64,000 nt of DNA from Nanobdellota archaeon (lineage in GTDB: Archaea > Nanobdellota > Nanobdellia > Woesearchaeales > WJKV01), in NCBI GenBank assembly GCA_023133595.1, contig JAGLWF010000001.1, positions 97,693-161,692 of the forward strand, read 5' to 3'. A program made the position numbers and the translations under genes. Positions within the stretch are counted from its first letter, which is position 1. Every line of letters starts with the position of its first letter. A model generated the notes under the pieces. The model made no database searches and had not been told where the DNA came from. It was given only the letters and a program-made list of their open reading frames with translations. Below are positions 1-8,126 of this stretch, piece after piece.

Positions 1-341
1 TCAAATGGTGATAATGTATAAGTGTCTGGATCAATATCACCAAATACAGGAACTGCACCAATCCTAAGAATCGGTTCTATTGTCGGAAAAGCTGTATGGG
101 AAGTGACAATCACTTCATCCCCTTCTCCAATACCTATTGCCTCTAATGCGACTTCAAGCGCAGTTGTACCATTGCTGATCGCAATCGCATGTTTGGAACC
201 CATATGTTTTGCAAATCGAGCTTCAAACTCCCTGACTTTCTCTCCGTAAATAAATCTGCCAGAATCAAAGACTGCTTCTACAGCTTTTCTCATCGCGTCA
301 TTGATAGTGACTTTAGATGTATATATGTTTTCTCTACTCAT
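1..341 (-). CDS. DegT/DnrJ/EryC1/StrS-type PLP aminotransferase, 5' part only
   Basis: The ORF track misses this gene because it runs off the left edge. I translated the minus strand from the ATG at 341 and got about 113 residues starting MSRENIYTSKVTI. The segment contains FIYGEKVREFEARFAKHMG, AISNGTTALEVAL and GEGDEVIVTSHTAFPT, the N-terminal signature of sugar aminotransferases that put an amino group on nucleotide 4-keto or 3-keto sugars. The PLP-binding lysine would lie outside the window. It overlaps the end of the upstream SDR gene by 8 nt, so it is the last visible gene of a minus-strand operon of sugar-tailoring enzymes. The substrate cannot be told. The plus-strand ORF at 22-249 is its shadow. 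Confidence 0.9.
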   Translation of the reverse strand, partial: MSRENIYTSKVTINDAMRKAVEAVFDSGRFIYGEKVREFEARFAKHMGSKHAIAISNGTTALEVALEAIGIGEGDEVIVTSHTAFPTIEPILRIGAVPVFGDIDPDTYTLSPF

Positions 342-1269
342 TTCTAATCGCCTTGAACAATTCTATTGTCGCTTCAATCTCTGTGAAAAGATATGATGTT
401 GGAGTATAACCTAATGCTCTTACTTTCTGATCAGAGACTTCGTAAGATTTCTGATTTAAGATTGGAGCAGGAGTCAGTTTAACTTCAAGACCTGGAATGA
501 ATTCTTTAATTGTATCAATCATATTCCTAACAGTATAATTTTCTGTTAGTACACAATATAGCTCTCCTGGTTTTCCGTTTTGCTCAAGAAATGCAAAAGC
601 ACGCAGACAGTCTTTTAAACCAAGATAAGGTCTTTTATGATCAAGTGCATTGTCCCAAACTGTCAATGGTTTTCCCATACAAGCAAGATAAGTAAATTTA
701 TTTACAGCAGTGTGAAATCTCATTCCAACACTGGTACCAAAAATAGTTCCCATTCTTAGAACTGTAGTGTCCAAGCCATTTTGACCTGCAGCCTGGACAG
801 CTTGTTCAGCTTTTAATTTTGATTCTGCGTACGGACTCTGCGGTCGCAGATCTGTAGTAGTTTCATCGACAACTCCTTCTGCTTCTCCAAAGACACTTGT
901 TGTTGATGGCAATAAAAATTTTCTAACACCTGCTTTTGTAGCAGCCTCTAAAACATTCAGGGTTCCTTGGTAGTTTACTCTATCTGTCCCCTCAGGATCC
1001 TTGATCGTGCTAGGAGCATCAGTGATTGCTGCCAGATGTATGACAACATCAATATCCTCCATGGCTTTTGCTACTTCTTCTGGATTAGTGATATCTCCTT
1101 CCTGGAATTGATAAATTTTCTCAGTTGATAAATTGAATAAAGAACAATATCTTTGTGTCAAAAAATTATCAAGGATTCGAATTGTTTCAATATCTTCTCT
1201 TTTTGCAAGTTCGCGGATCATCTGAGAGCCAATATGGCCCAAGCCGCCTGTTATTAGTAAATTAGTCAT
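334..1269 (-). CDS. NAD-dependent epimerase/dehydratase (extended SDR)
   Basis: The 311-residue product is an extended short-chain dehydrogenase acting on nucleotide sugars. It opens with the Rossmann motif GGLGHIG (about residues 8-14), has the acidic NAD-ribose site ILDNF, the DVVIHLAA strand near residue 75, and the catalytic YAESK (YxxxK) near residue 149. A strong ribosome binding site, GGAGGT, lies 9 nt before the ATG, which fixes the start. It sits 61 nt after the SDR gene at 1331 and overlaps the aminotransferase by 8 nt, so the pair could form a keto-sugar and aminate it. UDP-glucose 4-epimerase-like and 4,6-dehydratase-like activities are both possible. Confidence 0.88.
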   Translation of the reverse strand: MTNLLITGGLGHIGSQMIRELAKREDIETIRILDNFLTQRYCSLFNLSTEKIYQFQEGDITNPEEVAKAMEDIDVVIHLAAITDAPSTIKDPEGTDRVNYQGTLNVLEAATKAGVRKFLLPSTTSVFGEAEGVVDETTTDLRPQSPYAESKLKAEQAVQAAGQNGLDTTVLRMGTIFGTSVGMRFHTAVNKFTYLACMGKPLTVWDNALDHKRPYLGLKDCLRAFAFLEQNGKPGELYCVLTENYTVRNMIDTIKEFIPGLEVKLTPAPILNQKSYEVSDQKVRALGYTPTSYLFTEIEATIELFKAIRNE

Positions 1270-1330
1270 TTTTCTTCAACCTCCATCCAGGAAATCTGGC
1301 CATTGTATATATAAACTTATTGTTTTGCTT

Positions 1331-2329
1331 TTAAAAATAATCCTCAAACCGCTCTCTATAAAATTTCACTGTTTCTCTAATTCCATCTTCAACTGAAGTC
1401 CTTGGAACCCATTCTAACGCTTCTCTTACTTTGCTGAAATCTATAACAATATCCCCAACCTCAATTTTCTTTCTGTCCTCTGGCCATGGAACCATCTTAA
1501 CTCTTCCAGTTCCAGTAATCTTAACAATCTTTTCTGAGAGATCACGAAGGCTTATTCCTTCGCCAGAACCAAGCAAGAATACTTTGCCAATTGCTTCTTC
1601 TCTCTGGCCAGCAAGAATCATTGCATCAACAACATCTTGCACATAATTTATATCTCTAAGTTGTGTTCCTGGTTCGAAGACTGTAAGATCTTCATCCTGG
1701 ATCGCCTTTCCAATCAGCCAGTTAACAACATTGTACCCGGGATTATTCATCTGGGCCCTTGAACCATAGGTATTTGTTAATCTTAGTGAAGTTGTAGCCA
1801 AGCCATGAATTCGATGATAAATTATATGATAAAGTTCTGATGCTAATTTGTTTGTACTATAGACATCTGTTGGATTATCCAAGCATTCTTCTGAAATCGG
1901 AAGCTTTGTTGTTGCACCAAATTGGCTTCGTGTCCCAGTGTAGACTATCTTTGCTGTAGGATTATACTTTCTGCAGCATTCCAAAATCCTGATATGTCCT
2001 CTGCAATTTATATCTATATCTAAAAATGGATCTTCCATGGAAAGTACATGACTTACTTGTGCTGCACAGCTGAAAATTATTTGTTTTTCTCTAATAACCT
2101 TTTCTAACTCGCCCATATCTCGTATATCTCCTTTAATGAACTTTACCCTGTCCTTAATTTCTTTTATATTTGCAATATTTGCACCAGTATTTTTCATCAT
2201 ATTATCAAATATAGTGACATCTGCTCCAAGAGAAACTAAAGTATGAGCGAGACAGCTGCCTATTGCGCCCATTCCTCCAAGAACTAATACTTCTTCCCTA
2301 TCCATACGCTTTAACTTATATTCATTCAT
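1331..2329 (-). CDS. NAD-dependent epimerase/dehydratase (extended SDR), tandem paralog A
   Basis: This is an extended SDR of 332 residues from the preferred start. It shows the Rossmann motif GGMGAIG, the TIFDN ribose-binding segment and the catalytic YSTNK. The ORF track starts at 2344, but GGTGA lies 8 nt before the ATG at 2329, giving an 8-nt overlap with the upstream gene like the other operon junction, so I chose 2329. It is clearly related to the next gene upstream: both share a SMEDP segment, an EC/EA-C-R-YNP-AKI stretch and an IYHR-HGL stretch. They look like a tandem duplication with divergent active-site surroundings (TGTRSQFG here, AGTVTQLG there). The likely role is NDP-sugar epimerisation or dehydration. 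Confidence 0.87.
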   Translation of the reverse strand: MNEYKLKRMDREEVLVLGGMGAIGSCLAHTLVSLGADVTIFDNMMKNTGANIANIKEIKDRVKFIKGDIRDMGELEKVIREKQIIFSCAAQVSHVLSMEDPFLDIDINCRGHIRILECCRKYNPTAKIVYTGTRSQFGATTKLPISEECLDNPTDVYSTNKLASELYHIIYHRIHGLATTSLRLTNTYGSRAQMNNPGYNVVNWLIGKAIQDEDLTVFEPGTQLRDINYVQDVVDAMILAGQREEAIGKVFLLGSGEGISLRDLSEKIVKITGTGRVKMVPWPEDRKKIEVGDIVIDFSKVREALEWVPRTSVEDGIRETVKFYRERFEDYF

Positions 2330-3305
2330 GTAGGTAATCACCATATCTATTCCCGTAAAATCTGATAGTTTTCCTCAAACCTTCTTCAAAACTAATTCTT
2401 GGCTCCCAGCCAAGAACAGTACATATTTTACTGTTGTCAACAAGGGTATCTCCGACATCGATTTGTTTATGCCCTTCAGGAAATTCGACAATCTCAAAGG
2501 TGCCTTTTTTCTGCATTACTTCTTCCATTGCTTTGATGACTTCACGCACCATATCAACAAAATATATTCTTCTGTTTGACCCCACTAGAAAAAATTCACC
2601 ATTTGCAGAGTCGTTCTGCGATGCTAACAGAAGAGCATCAACAACATTTCCAATATAATTATAATCTCTGATAAATCTTCCCCCACCGTAAACTTTTATT
2701 TTTTCATCTTTCATTATTCTACCTATAAAATAATTTGTGATTCCAAATCTTGGACTATCCAAACGTTGCCTGTCTCCAAATAAAGTTGCAAACCGTAATG
2801 ATACTGTGTAAAGTCCATGAACACGATGATAGATTTGCAAATATTTTTCGCAGATAACCTTATTAGCTTCATAGATGCTTAAAGGATCATCCTTCATATT
2901 TTCGTTAATTGGCAGTTTTTTTGCTATTCCAAGTTGTGTAACTGTTCCAGCGAAAATTATCTTTGCAGAAGGATTATATCTTCTGCAAGCTTCCAAAACA
3001 TTCACTGTCCCGACTAAGTTCGATTCAATATCTCCAATCGGATCTTCCATTGAGGTAATATTGCTGGTCTGGCCAGCAAGATGAAAAACTATATCTTTAT
3101 CAAGAACAGCTTTTTCTATATCACTATATTCTGCAACATCTCCCTGAACAATTGTAACTTTATCTTCAACTCCTTGGATATTATGGATATTCCTCTTAGA
3201 ACGATCAAATAAAGTGACATCTGCTCCTAATTCAAGACATCTTACTGCAAGATTGCTGCCAACAAAACCTAAGCCTCCTGTGATAAGAATCTTTTCCCCT
3301 TCCAT
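2322..3305 (-). CDS. NAD-dependent epimerase/dehydratase (extended SDR), tandem paralog B
   Basis: This is an extended SDR of 327 residues when started at the ATG at 3305 (MEGEKILITGGLGFVG). The ORF track starts at a TTG 27 nt upstream. The ATG places the Rossmann motif at the usual distance from the N-terminus, so I prefer it, although the TTG cannot be excluded. The Rossmann motif is GGLGFVG, the catalytic motif is YEANK, and the substrate-domain segment is GGGRFIRDYNYI. It heads the minus-strand operon SDR - SDR - SDR - aminotransferase and is divergent from the C-methyltransferase at 3449. Together these genes look like a pathway to a modified, possibly branched or amino-bearing, deoxysugar. 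Confidence 0.87.
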   Translation of the reverse strand: MEGEKILITGGLGFVGSNLAVRCLELGADVTLFDRSKRNIHNIQGVEDKVTIVQGDVAEYSDIEKAVLDKDIVFHLAGQTSNITSMEDPIGDIESNLVGTVNVLEACRRYNPSAKIIFAGTVTQLGIAKKLPINENMKDDPLSIYEANKVICEKYLQIYHRVHGLYTVSLRFATLFGDRQRLDSPRFGITNYFIGRIMKDEKIKVYGGGRFIRDYNYIGNVVDALLLASQNDSANGEFFLVGSNRRIYFVDMVREVIKAMEEVMQKKGTFEIVEFPEGHKQIDVGDTLVDNSKICTVLGWEPRISFEEGLRKTIRFYGNRYGDYLHE

Positions 3306-3350
3306 AGAATTTATTGTAAACACCACTCTCAAACAAAGCTTCCAGAATCG

Positions 3351-3423
3351 TATTAATAAGCTTTTCGTTGATAAAAAAAGAGTTTATAAGTGTTTAAAAA
3401 TAAGAATAGTAAGGTATTTAAAT
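3351..3423. promoter_or_regulatory. Divergent promoter region, sugar-tailoring operons
   Basis: The plus-strand TATA-like box is TATTTAAAT at 3415-3423, about 30 nt before the ATG at 3449, so the methyltransferase mRNA is probably leaderless or nearly so. On the minus strand, CTTATTAATA (3351-3360) and CTTATAAAC (3382-3390) are both possible TATA boxes for the SDR operon. The first would start transcription close to 3330. Confidence 0.6.
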
Positions 3424-3448
3424 TCATTAAAATTTCAAGCTGTATCTT

Positions 3449-4660
3449 ATGGCAGACTGTAAAATATGTAATGGGGAACTTGAGACATTTTTATCGCTAG
3501 GAAATCAACCGATTGCAAATGCTTTCTTAAGAGAAGAAGATCTTGATAAACCCGAGTTTATGTTCCATTTAGCAGCAGGATTCTGCGGAAACTGCAAAAT
3601 GACCCAGCTCGTTGACACTGTGCCGAGAGAGGCGCTTTTCAATGAAAATTATGCTTATTTCTCTTCTGTTTCAAGGACAATGGAAGTTCATTTTGAGAAA
3701 TTTGCAAGAGAATTAACAGCAGAATTTCTGGGAAAAGATCACGAGCTTGTTGTCGAACTTGGGTGCAATGACGGAATCATGCTGAAATATTTTGATAGTG
3801 AGAAAATAAGATTACTTGGTATTGAACCTTCTGCAAATGTTGCTGCAGCAGCAGGAGAAAAAGGGCTTGACATAATGGTTGAATTTTTTGATAGCTCGTT
3901 TGCACAACAAATTGCTAGGAGCAAAGGAAAAGCTAAAATTATATACGGTGCAAATGTCACGTGCCATATCGAGGCTCTGCACGAAGTTGCAGAAGGAGTT
4001 TCTGCGTTGCTGGACGATAAAGGTGTCTATGTCTTTGAAGATCCATATCTTGTTGATATTATGGACCAAAATGCTTATGACCAGATATATGATGAGCATG
4101 TCTGGTATTTCTCAGTCACATCTCTTCAGAATTTCTTCAAAATGCACGATCTGGAAATATTCGACGCAAGAAGACAGCCTACTCATGGAGGTTCGATGAG
4201 GTATTTTGTCTGCAAACCTGGTGCGCATCCAATCCACGAGAAAGTTGGGCTTGCATTAGCAAATGAAAAAGTTAGAGGTCTTGATTCAATCGAAGCTTAT
4301 AGAGGATTTGCCAAAAATGTTGAAAGATCAAGGGAACTTTTAGTTGCAATGGTGCAGGGATTGGAAGCCCAAGGAAAAAGAATCACAGGATATGCCGCGT
4401 CTTCAAAAGGGACTGTTGTACTGAACTACTGCGGAATCGGACCAGAACATCTAGATTATATCTCTGACAGTACGCCGACAAAACAAGGCCTGTTCAATCC
4501 AGGAATGCATATTCCTATTGTTTCTCCAGACAGATTTCATGAGGATCCGCCAGATTATGCATTACTATTAGCATGGAATTATGCTGAAGAGATTAAGAAA
4601 AATGAAGAAGCAACTGGCGTGCCATTTATTGTCCATATCCCGTTTGTGAGAGTAATATGA
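3449..4660 (+). CDS. Sugar C-methyltransferase (TylC3/NovU/TcaB9-like)
   Basis: The 403-residue protein has the three-part layout of SAM-dependent sugar C-methyltransferases. An N-terminal zinc-binding module has Cys pairs CKIC (residue 4 on) and CGNC (about 46). A central Rossmann SAM domain has VVELGCNDGIM near residue 100. A C-terminal domain has the YAASSKGT segment near residue 312. The YDEHVWYFS stretch near 215 matches the Tyr/His active-site region known from the family. These enzymes methylate carbon 3 or 5 of NDP-4-keto-deoxysugars, which fits the SDRs next door and the RmlC-like gene that overlaps its end by 4 nt (ATGA). The product is therefore likely a branched-chain deoxysugar. 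Confidence 0.9.
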   Translation: MADCKICNGELETFLSLGNQPIANAFLREEDLDKPEFMFHLAAGFCGNCKMTQLVDTVPREALFNENYAYFSSVSRTMEVHFEKFARELTAEFLGKDHELVVELGCNDGIMLKYFDSEKIRLLGIEPSANVAAAAGEKGLDIMVEFFDSSFAQQIARSKGKAKIIYGANVTCHIEALHEVAEGVSALLDDKGVYVFEDPYLVDIMDQNAYDQIYDEHVWYFSVTSLQNFFKMHDLEIFDARRQPTHGGSMRYFVCKPGAHPIHEKVGLALANEKVRGLDSIEAYRGFAKNVERSRELLVAMVQGLEAQGKRITGYAASSKGTVVLNYCGIGPEHLDYISDSTPTKQGLFNPGMHIPIVSPDRFHEDPPDYALLLAWNYAEEIKKNEEATGVPFIVHIPFVRVI

Positions 4661-5139
4661 ATCTTGACGATATTGAAGTCAAAGAATTAACAATATGGAA
4701 AGATGAGCGAGGTTTTCTTTTCGAAGGATTGCGGGCAGATGATCCATTATATGGCGGTGTTTTCGGACAGTGCCTGGTTTCTGTTGTGAACCCAGGAGTC
4801 ATAAAAGGCCTGCATCTGCATCACCAGCAGACAGATTTTACTCTTTGTGCAAGAGGAAGAGTTTTGTATGTTGCTACTGATGGTGAGAATGTTCGAAAAT
4901 TTCTTCTCGACACAGAACGTCCAAGACTGATAAAAGTGCCTCCTGGAATCTGGCACGGATATCAAGCTCGAGGAGGAGAAGCAATGCTCATCCATATCAT
5001 GGATAAAACTTATGATCCAAATGATACAGAAGCAAAAGATCCTTTTGAATTTGGAAGATTATGGAATCTAGAAGGAGCAGATACAGAGGAAAGAGATCCT
5101 CAAGAACTAGGGCACTGGAACACAGAGGGTGCTGAATAA
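4657..5139 (+). CDS. dTDP-4-dehydrorhamnose 3,5-epimerase-like cupin (RmlC family)
   Basis: This is a 160-residue cupin with RmlC landmarks: DERGFLFE near the N-terminus, GVIKGLHLH holding the catalytic-type histidine near residue 50, and PPGIWHGYQ near 90. RmlC-family enzymes epimerise C3 and/or C5 of NDP-4-keto-6-deoxysugars. The start overlaps the C-methyltransferase stop by 4 nt, so the two are surely co-translated and probably act on the same sugar. The TAA stop is directly followed by the stop of the convergent GT2 gene, with no base between them. It is slightly shorter than classical RmlC (about 180), so a 3-epimerase or 5-epimerase variant is possible. Confidence 0.85.
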   Translation: MNLDDIEVKELTIWKDERGFLFEGLRADDPLYGGVFGQCLVSVVNPGVIKGLHLHHQQTDFTLCARGRVLYVATDGENVRKFLLDTERPRLIKVPPGIWHGYQARGGEAMLIHIMDKTYDPNDTEAKDPFEFGRLWNLEGADTEERDPQELGHWNTEGAE

Positions 5140-6132
5140 TTATTTCTTTCTGAAAAAGCCTAACACTGATTTGAGAAAGTATCCTTCGCCAGCTATTGAG
5201 AAAATAACTTTATCATTGACTTTCCTTCTTTTCTGTGTTTTCTTTCGTTTTCCCATGACAAATGAAAAGTGCTGAAGAATCCACAGATAAGCTTTTAATC
5301 TTCCCATGAACATTCTTGGATTTCTTCTCAGCAGGTCTCGTGCCAATGCAAACAGTCTCATGCCAACAACATAAGGACTGTAAAGAATAATGCTTCTTAT
5401 GGAACATATCTTGAAAAAAGTTAGAAGAAGATTCCTTTCAGTGAGATGCATTAATTTTATCTGCGATAAATATTTTCGTGTTGTCTCAGATGGTGGTTTG
5501 TTGAGCATTATCGCATCTGGACAGGAATATAGCTTAAATCCCTGCAATCTGATCCTCAGGCTGAGATCGAAATCTTCAGCATACAAGAAAAAATCAGTGT
5601 CAAAGACATACTTCAGCTCTTTGGACACATCTCGATGCATAAATATGAACCCGGCCATAGCAACTTCTCTCAGTTTTTTCTCCACATGCTCTGGCTCGAC
5701 AAAAACAGAATAAAAACTTTTTGATATTTTGGAATAGCTCGATAGTTTCTGCTTTCCAGTATCATAATCATACAAAATTGGAGTCAGAAGAGCCTTCTTT
5801 CCCAGCTTCTTGCCTGTATTATAAAGACGTTCAAGGCAATATTTGTCAAGCTTCATGTCAGAATCAGTGTATAACAGATATTCACCTTTTGCAATAGCTA
5901 AAGCGTCATTATGGGCTCCTGAGCCGATGTTTACATTTCGGGCAATTATTCTAACTTGGGGATAATTCTTGCGCAGAAACTCGACAGTTCTATCAGAAGA
6001 AGCATTATCTACAATAATAACCTCGATCTCATCTTTTTTTAGAGAGGATTTGTAGATTGAATCTATAAACGGCCCAAAAAGCTCTTTACTATTATATGAA
6101 AGACCTACAACAGATACTTTTACTCCTGACAT
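5140..6132 (-). CDS. GT2 family glycosyltransferase (rhamnosyltransferase-like)
   Basis: The protein has 330 residues from the ATG at 6132; the ORF track uses a TTG 9 nt upstream. It is a GT-A fold glycosyltransferase with VVGLSYNS at the N-terminus, EVIIVDNASSDRTVEFL, NVNIGSGAHNDAL and the metal-binding TDSDM in place of DxD. FFLYAEDFDLSLRIR near residue 170 is typical of the WbbL/rhamnosyltransferase branch. No membrane-spanning segment is evident; the C-terminus is Lys/Arg-rich and may sit at the membrane face. A TATA-like TCATATAATG lies about 24 nt before the ATG. It probably adds a deoxysugar to a lipid-linked glycan in the cytosol. Confidence 0.88.
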   Translation of the reverse strand: MSGVKVSVVGLSYNSKELFGPFIDSIYKSSLKKDEIEVIIVDNASSDRTVEFLRKNYPQVRIIARNVNIGSGAHNDALAIAKGEYLLYTDSDMKLDKYCLERLYNTGKKLGKKALLTPILYDYDTGKQKLSSYSKISKSFYSVFVEPEHVEKKLREVAMAGFIFMHRDVSKELKYVFDTDFFLYAEDFDLSLRIRLQGFKLYSCPDAIMLNKPPSETTRKYLSQIKLMHLTERNLLLTFFKICSIRSIILYSPYVVGMRLFALARDLLRRNPRMFMGRLKAYLWILQHFSFVMGKRKKTQKRRKVNDKVIFSIAGEGYFLKSVLGFFRKK

Positions 6133-6183
6133 TTGAGGCAAGGAATGAGTTCATTATATGAATCTTTTCCTTTTAATAATAAA

Positions 6184-6195
6184 CTATTTAAATAC
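6184..6195 (+). promoter_or_regulatory. TATA box of the 6215 methyltransferase
   Basis: CTATTTAAATAC is centred 25 nt before the ATG at 6215. It decides the start, because the ORF-track start at 6158 lies upstream of this promoter. The mRNA should be leaderless. Confidence 0.65.
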
Positions 6196-6214
6196 CCCAA
6201 ATCTCCTTATAAAT

Positions 6215-7135
6215 ATGGATATATGCCAAGTATGCGGAAGCAAGGAAAGCAAGCCATTTCTAAAGGTGATGGATCACGCCAAAGAAGCAACTTTTATGTT
6301 AAGAAAATGTGATAAATGTGGCCTCATATTTTTGCATCCAATCCCGACAAAAAAAGAACTAGAAAGATACTATACAAACGAATACTATCAAAGACCTGCG
6401 AAAGGTATTGTAGGATTTTTAGAGAAAAGTTTATTTGATGCAATTCATAGTAAGCATCTGAAGCATATTAAAAATTATATCAAAAGAGGAAAACTGTTGG
6501 ATATTGGCTGCGGAAATGGATATTTTCTGAATTTTGCAAAAAAGAAAGGTCTAGATACATTAGGTCTCGAGATGTCAACTCAAGCTTCAGTATTTGCAAG
6601 AAAAAGAGGACTTGAGATCATAAACAAAGATATCACGCAGATCCAGATACCTAAAAACAGTCTTGACTGCATAACAATGTTTCAGGTTTTAGAGCATATG
6701 ACTTCACTGGATACAACATTCAAGAAGATTGATACTTGGTTGAAGAAAGACGGCATCTTTCTTATTGAAATTCCAAACTTAGATAGTCTCCAGTTCTCAA
6801 TACTAAAACAGAACTGGATCCATTTAGATGTTCCTCGACATATATTTCATTTCAAGAGAAAAGCGTTCAGACAATTGGTAAACAAAAACGGATTTAAGAT
6901 TGTTGATGAATATTCTGTCCCATTCTCTCACCACGCTGTAGGGGGATGGTTGAATACAATAAGCCAGATATTCAGGAAAAAGCAAGTGAAAAAAGAAAAA
7001 CTTTCTAAGGCTGCACCTTCTGGATTTAATATCAAATATTTTATTCTGTTAGTAGTTTCGCATTGCGTGCGGATATTTCCTTCTGTGTTCAATGTAAGAC
7101 CAGCAACAAAGGCATATATCTTAAAGAAAAGATGA
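6215..7135 (+). CDS. SAM-dependent methyltransferase with N-terminal zinc ribbon
   Basis: The protein has 306 residues from the ATG at 6215. An N-terminal zinc-binding unit (CQVCG and CDKCG) is followed by a class I methyltransferase domain with LLDIGCGNGYFL near residue 98, LDCITMFQVLEH near 150 and a C-terminal substrate region. This architecture (zinc ribbon plus Methyltransf_23) is common in surface-polysaccharide loci and may methylate a sugar. The last residues, RIFPSVFNVRPATKAYIL, are hydrophobic and might contact the membrane. The stop overlaps the next GT2 gene by 4 nt (ATGA), so the two are translationally coupled. Confidence 0.85.
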   Translation: MDICQVCGSKESKPFLKVMDHAKEATFMLRKCDKCGLIFLHPIPTKKELERYYTNEYYQRPAKGIVGFLEKSLFDAIHSKHLKHIKNYIKRGKLLDIGCGNGYFLNFAKKKGLDTLGLEMSTQASVFARKRGLEIINKDITQIQIPKNSLDCITMFQVLEHMTSLDTTFKKIDTWLKKDGIFLIEIPNLDSLQFSILKQNWIHLDVPRHIFHFKRKAFRQLVNKNGFKIVDEYSVPFSHHAVGGWLNTISQIFRKKQVKKEKLSKAAPSGFNIKYFILLVVSHCVRIFPSVFNVRPATKAYILKKR

Positions 7136-8073
7136 AAAAAACAAGCATTATCATTGCAAATTGGAATGGCAAACATATAATCAAGACTTGCCTTAAGTCT
7201 ATATACAATCAGTCATTAAAGAATTTTGAAATTATTGTTTCTGACAATGGATCCACAGATGGATCTGTAGAATATATAAAAAAGATTTTTCCTAAGGTCA
7301 AACTGATCGAGAACAAAGAGAATTTAGGCTTTGCAGAAGGAAATAACGTGGCTATCAAGAAAGCCAAAGGAAAATATATCCTCACATTAAACAATGACGC
7401 CCGTCTTCAAAAAAACAGCCTTAAAGAGTTAGTCAAAGTGATGGAATCAGATAATAAGATCGGGATGGTTGCTCCAAAGATGTTTCTGGGCGAAACAAAG
7501 AACATCGATACTTTGGGCTTGATCATGTTCAAATCTCTTCTTCCCTGGGACTGTAAATCAGAGTCAAAAGTAAAGGATATTATCTGCGCATGTTCTGGTG
7601 CTGCGCTCTATCGTAAGAAAGCACTTGATGATATAAAAATTGCAGGAGAATATTTTGATCCGGATTTCTATCTATATACTGAAGATTTTGATCTCGGACT
7701 GCGATTGAGATTGCGGGGATGGAAATATGCATTCGCTCCAAAAGCAACAGTAAATCACTTGCACTCTGCGACTGCAAAAAAGATTCCTGACAAGGTTATT
7801 TTTTACACGCATAGAAATGTGATCTGGTCTATTGCCAAAAATGTCCCAAGCAATATTATCTTAAGAAGTCTAGGGTTAATCTTATTAGGACAATTTGGCA
7901 GTTTACTAAAATATTCTATACTGGGAAGGCCTGGATTGATAATCAGTTCGAAATTCTCTGCCTTAAGAGGGCTTCCAAAAATGCTTCTGAAAAGAAGAAA
8001 AATTATGAAGAGAAAGAAGATTTCTGACAGTGAGTTCAATAAACTGCTTTATACGAAAACTTTCAGATTTTGA
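7132..8073 (+). CDS. GT2 family glycosyltransferase
   Basis: The protein has 313 residues from the ATG at 7132, which sits in the ATGA overlap; the ORF-track start at 7063 lies deep in the preceding gene. It has the GT-A core of WbbL-like enzymes: IIIANWNGKHIIKTCL, IIVSDNGSTDGSVEYI, NKENLGFAEGNNVA, the DxD equivalent NNDARL, and FYLYTEDFDLGLRLR. It resembles the GT2 gene at 5140 in overall design. It probably transfers one sugar to a lipid-linked acceptor, with donor and acceptor unknown. The C-terminus is strongly basic (KRRKIMKRKK). Confidence 0.87.
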   Translation: MKKTSIIIANWNGKHIIKTCLKSIYNQSLKNFEIIVSDNGSTDGSVEYIKKIFPKVKLIENKENLGFAEGNNVAIKKAKGKYILTLNNDARLQKNSLKELVKVMESDNKIGMVAPKMFLGETKNIDTLGLIMFKSLLPWDCKSESKVKDIICACSGAALYRKKALDDIKIAGEYFDPDFYLYTEDFDLGLRLRLRGWKYAFAPKATVNHLHSATAKKIPDKVIFYTHRNVIWSIAKNVPSNIILRSLGLILLGQFGSLLKYSILGRPGLIISSKFSALRGLPKMLLKRRKIMKRKKISDSEFNKLLYTKTFRF

Positions 8074-8095
8074 GTATTTAAATAATTGCACAAAG

Positions 8096-8105
8096 TTTTA
8101 AATAA
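8096..8105 (+). promoter_or_regulatory. TATA box of the 8127 membrane protein gene
   Basis: TTTTAAATAA is centred about 27 nt before the ATG at 8127, predicting a leaderless mRNA. A second AT-rich box, GTATTTAAATAA, lies about 20 nt further upstream. Confidence 0.6.
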
Positions 8106-8126
8106 TGCTTTATTTGCAGATGTGCT

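Noticed and set aside
22-249. Plus-strand ORF of 75 residues
   Set aside because: It lies opposite the DegT aminotransferase, whose minus-strand translation gives clear family motifs.
3306-3332. TTG start for the SDR at 2322
   Set aside because: The ATG at 3305 gives the normal N-terminal length for the Rossmann domain; TTG is possible but less likely.
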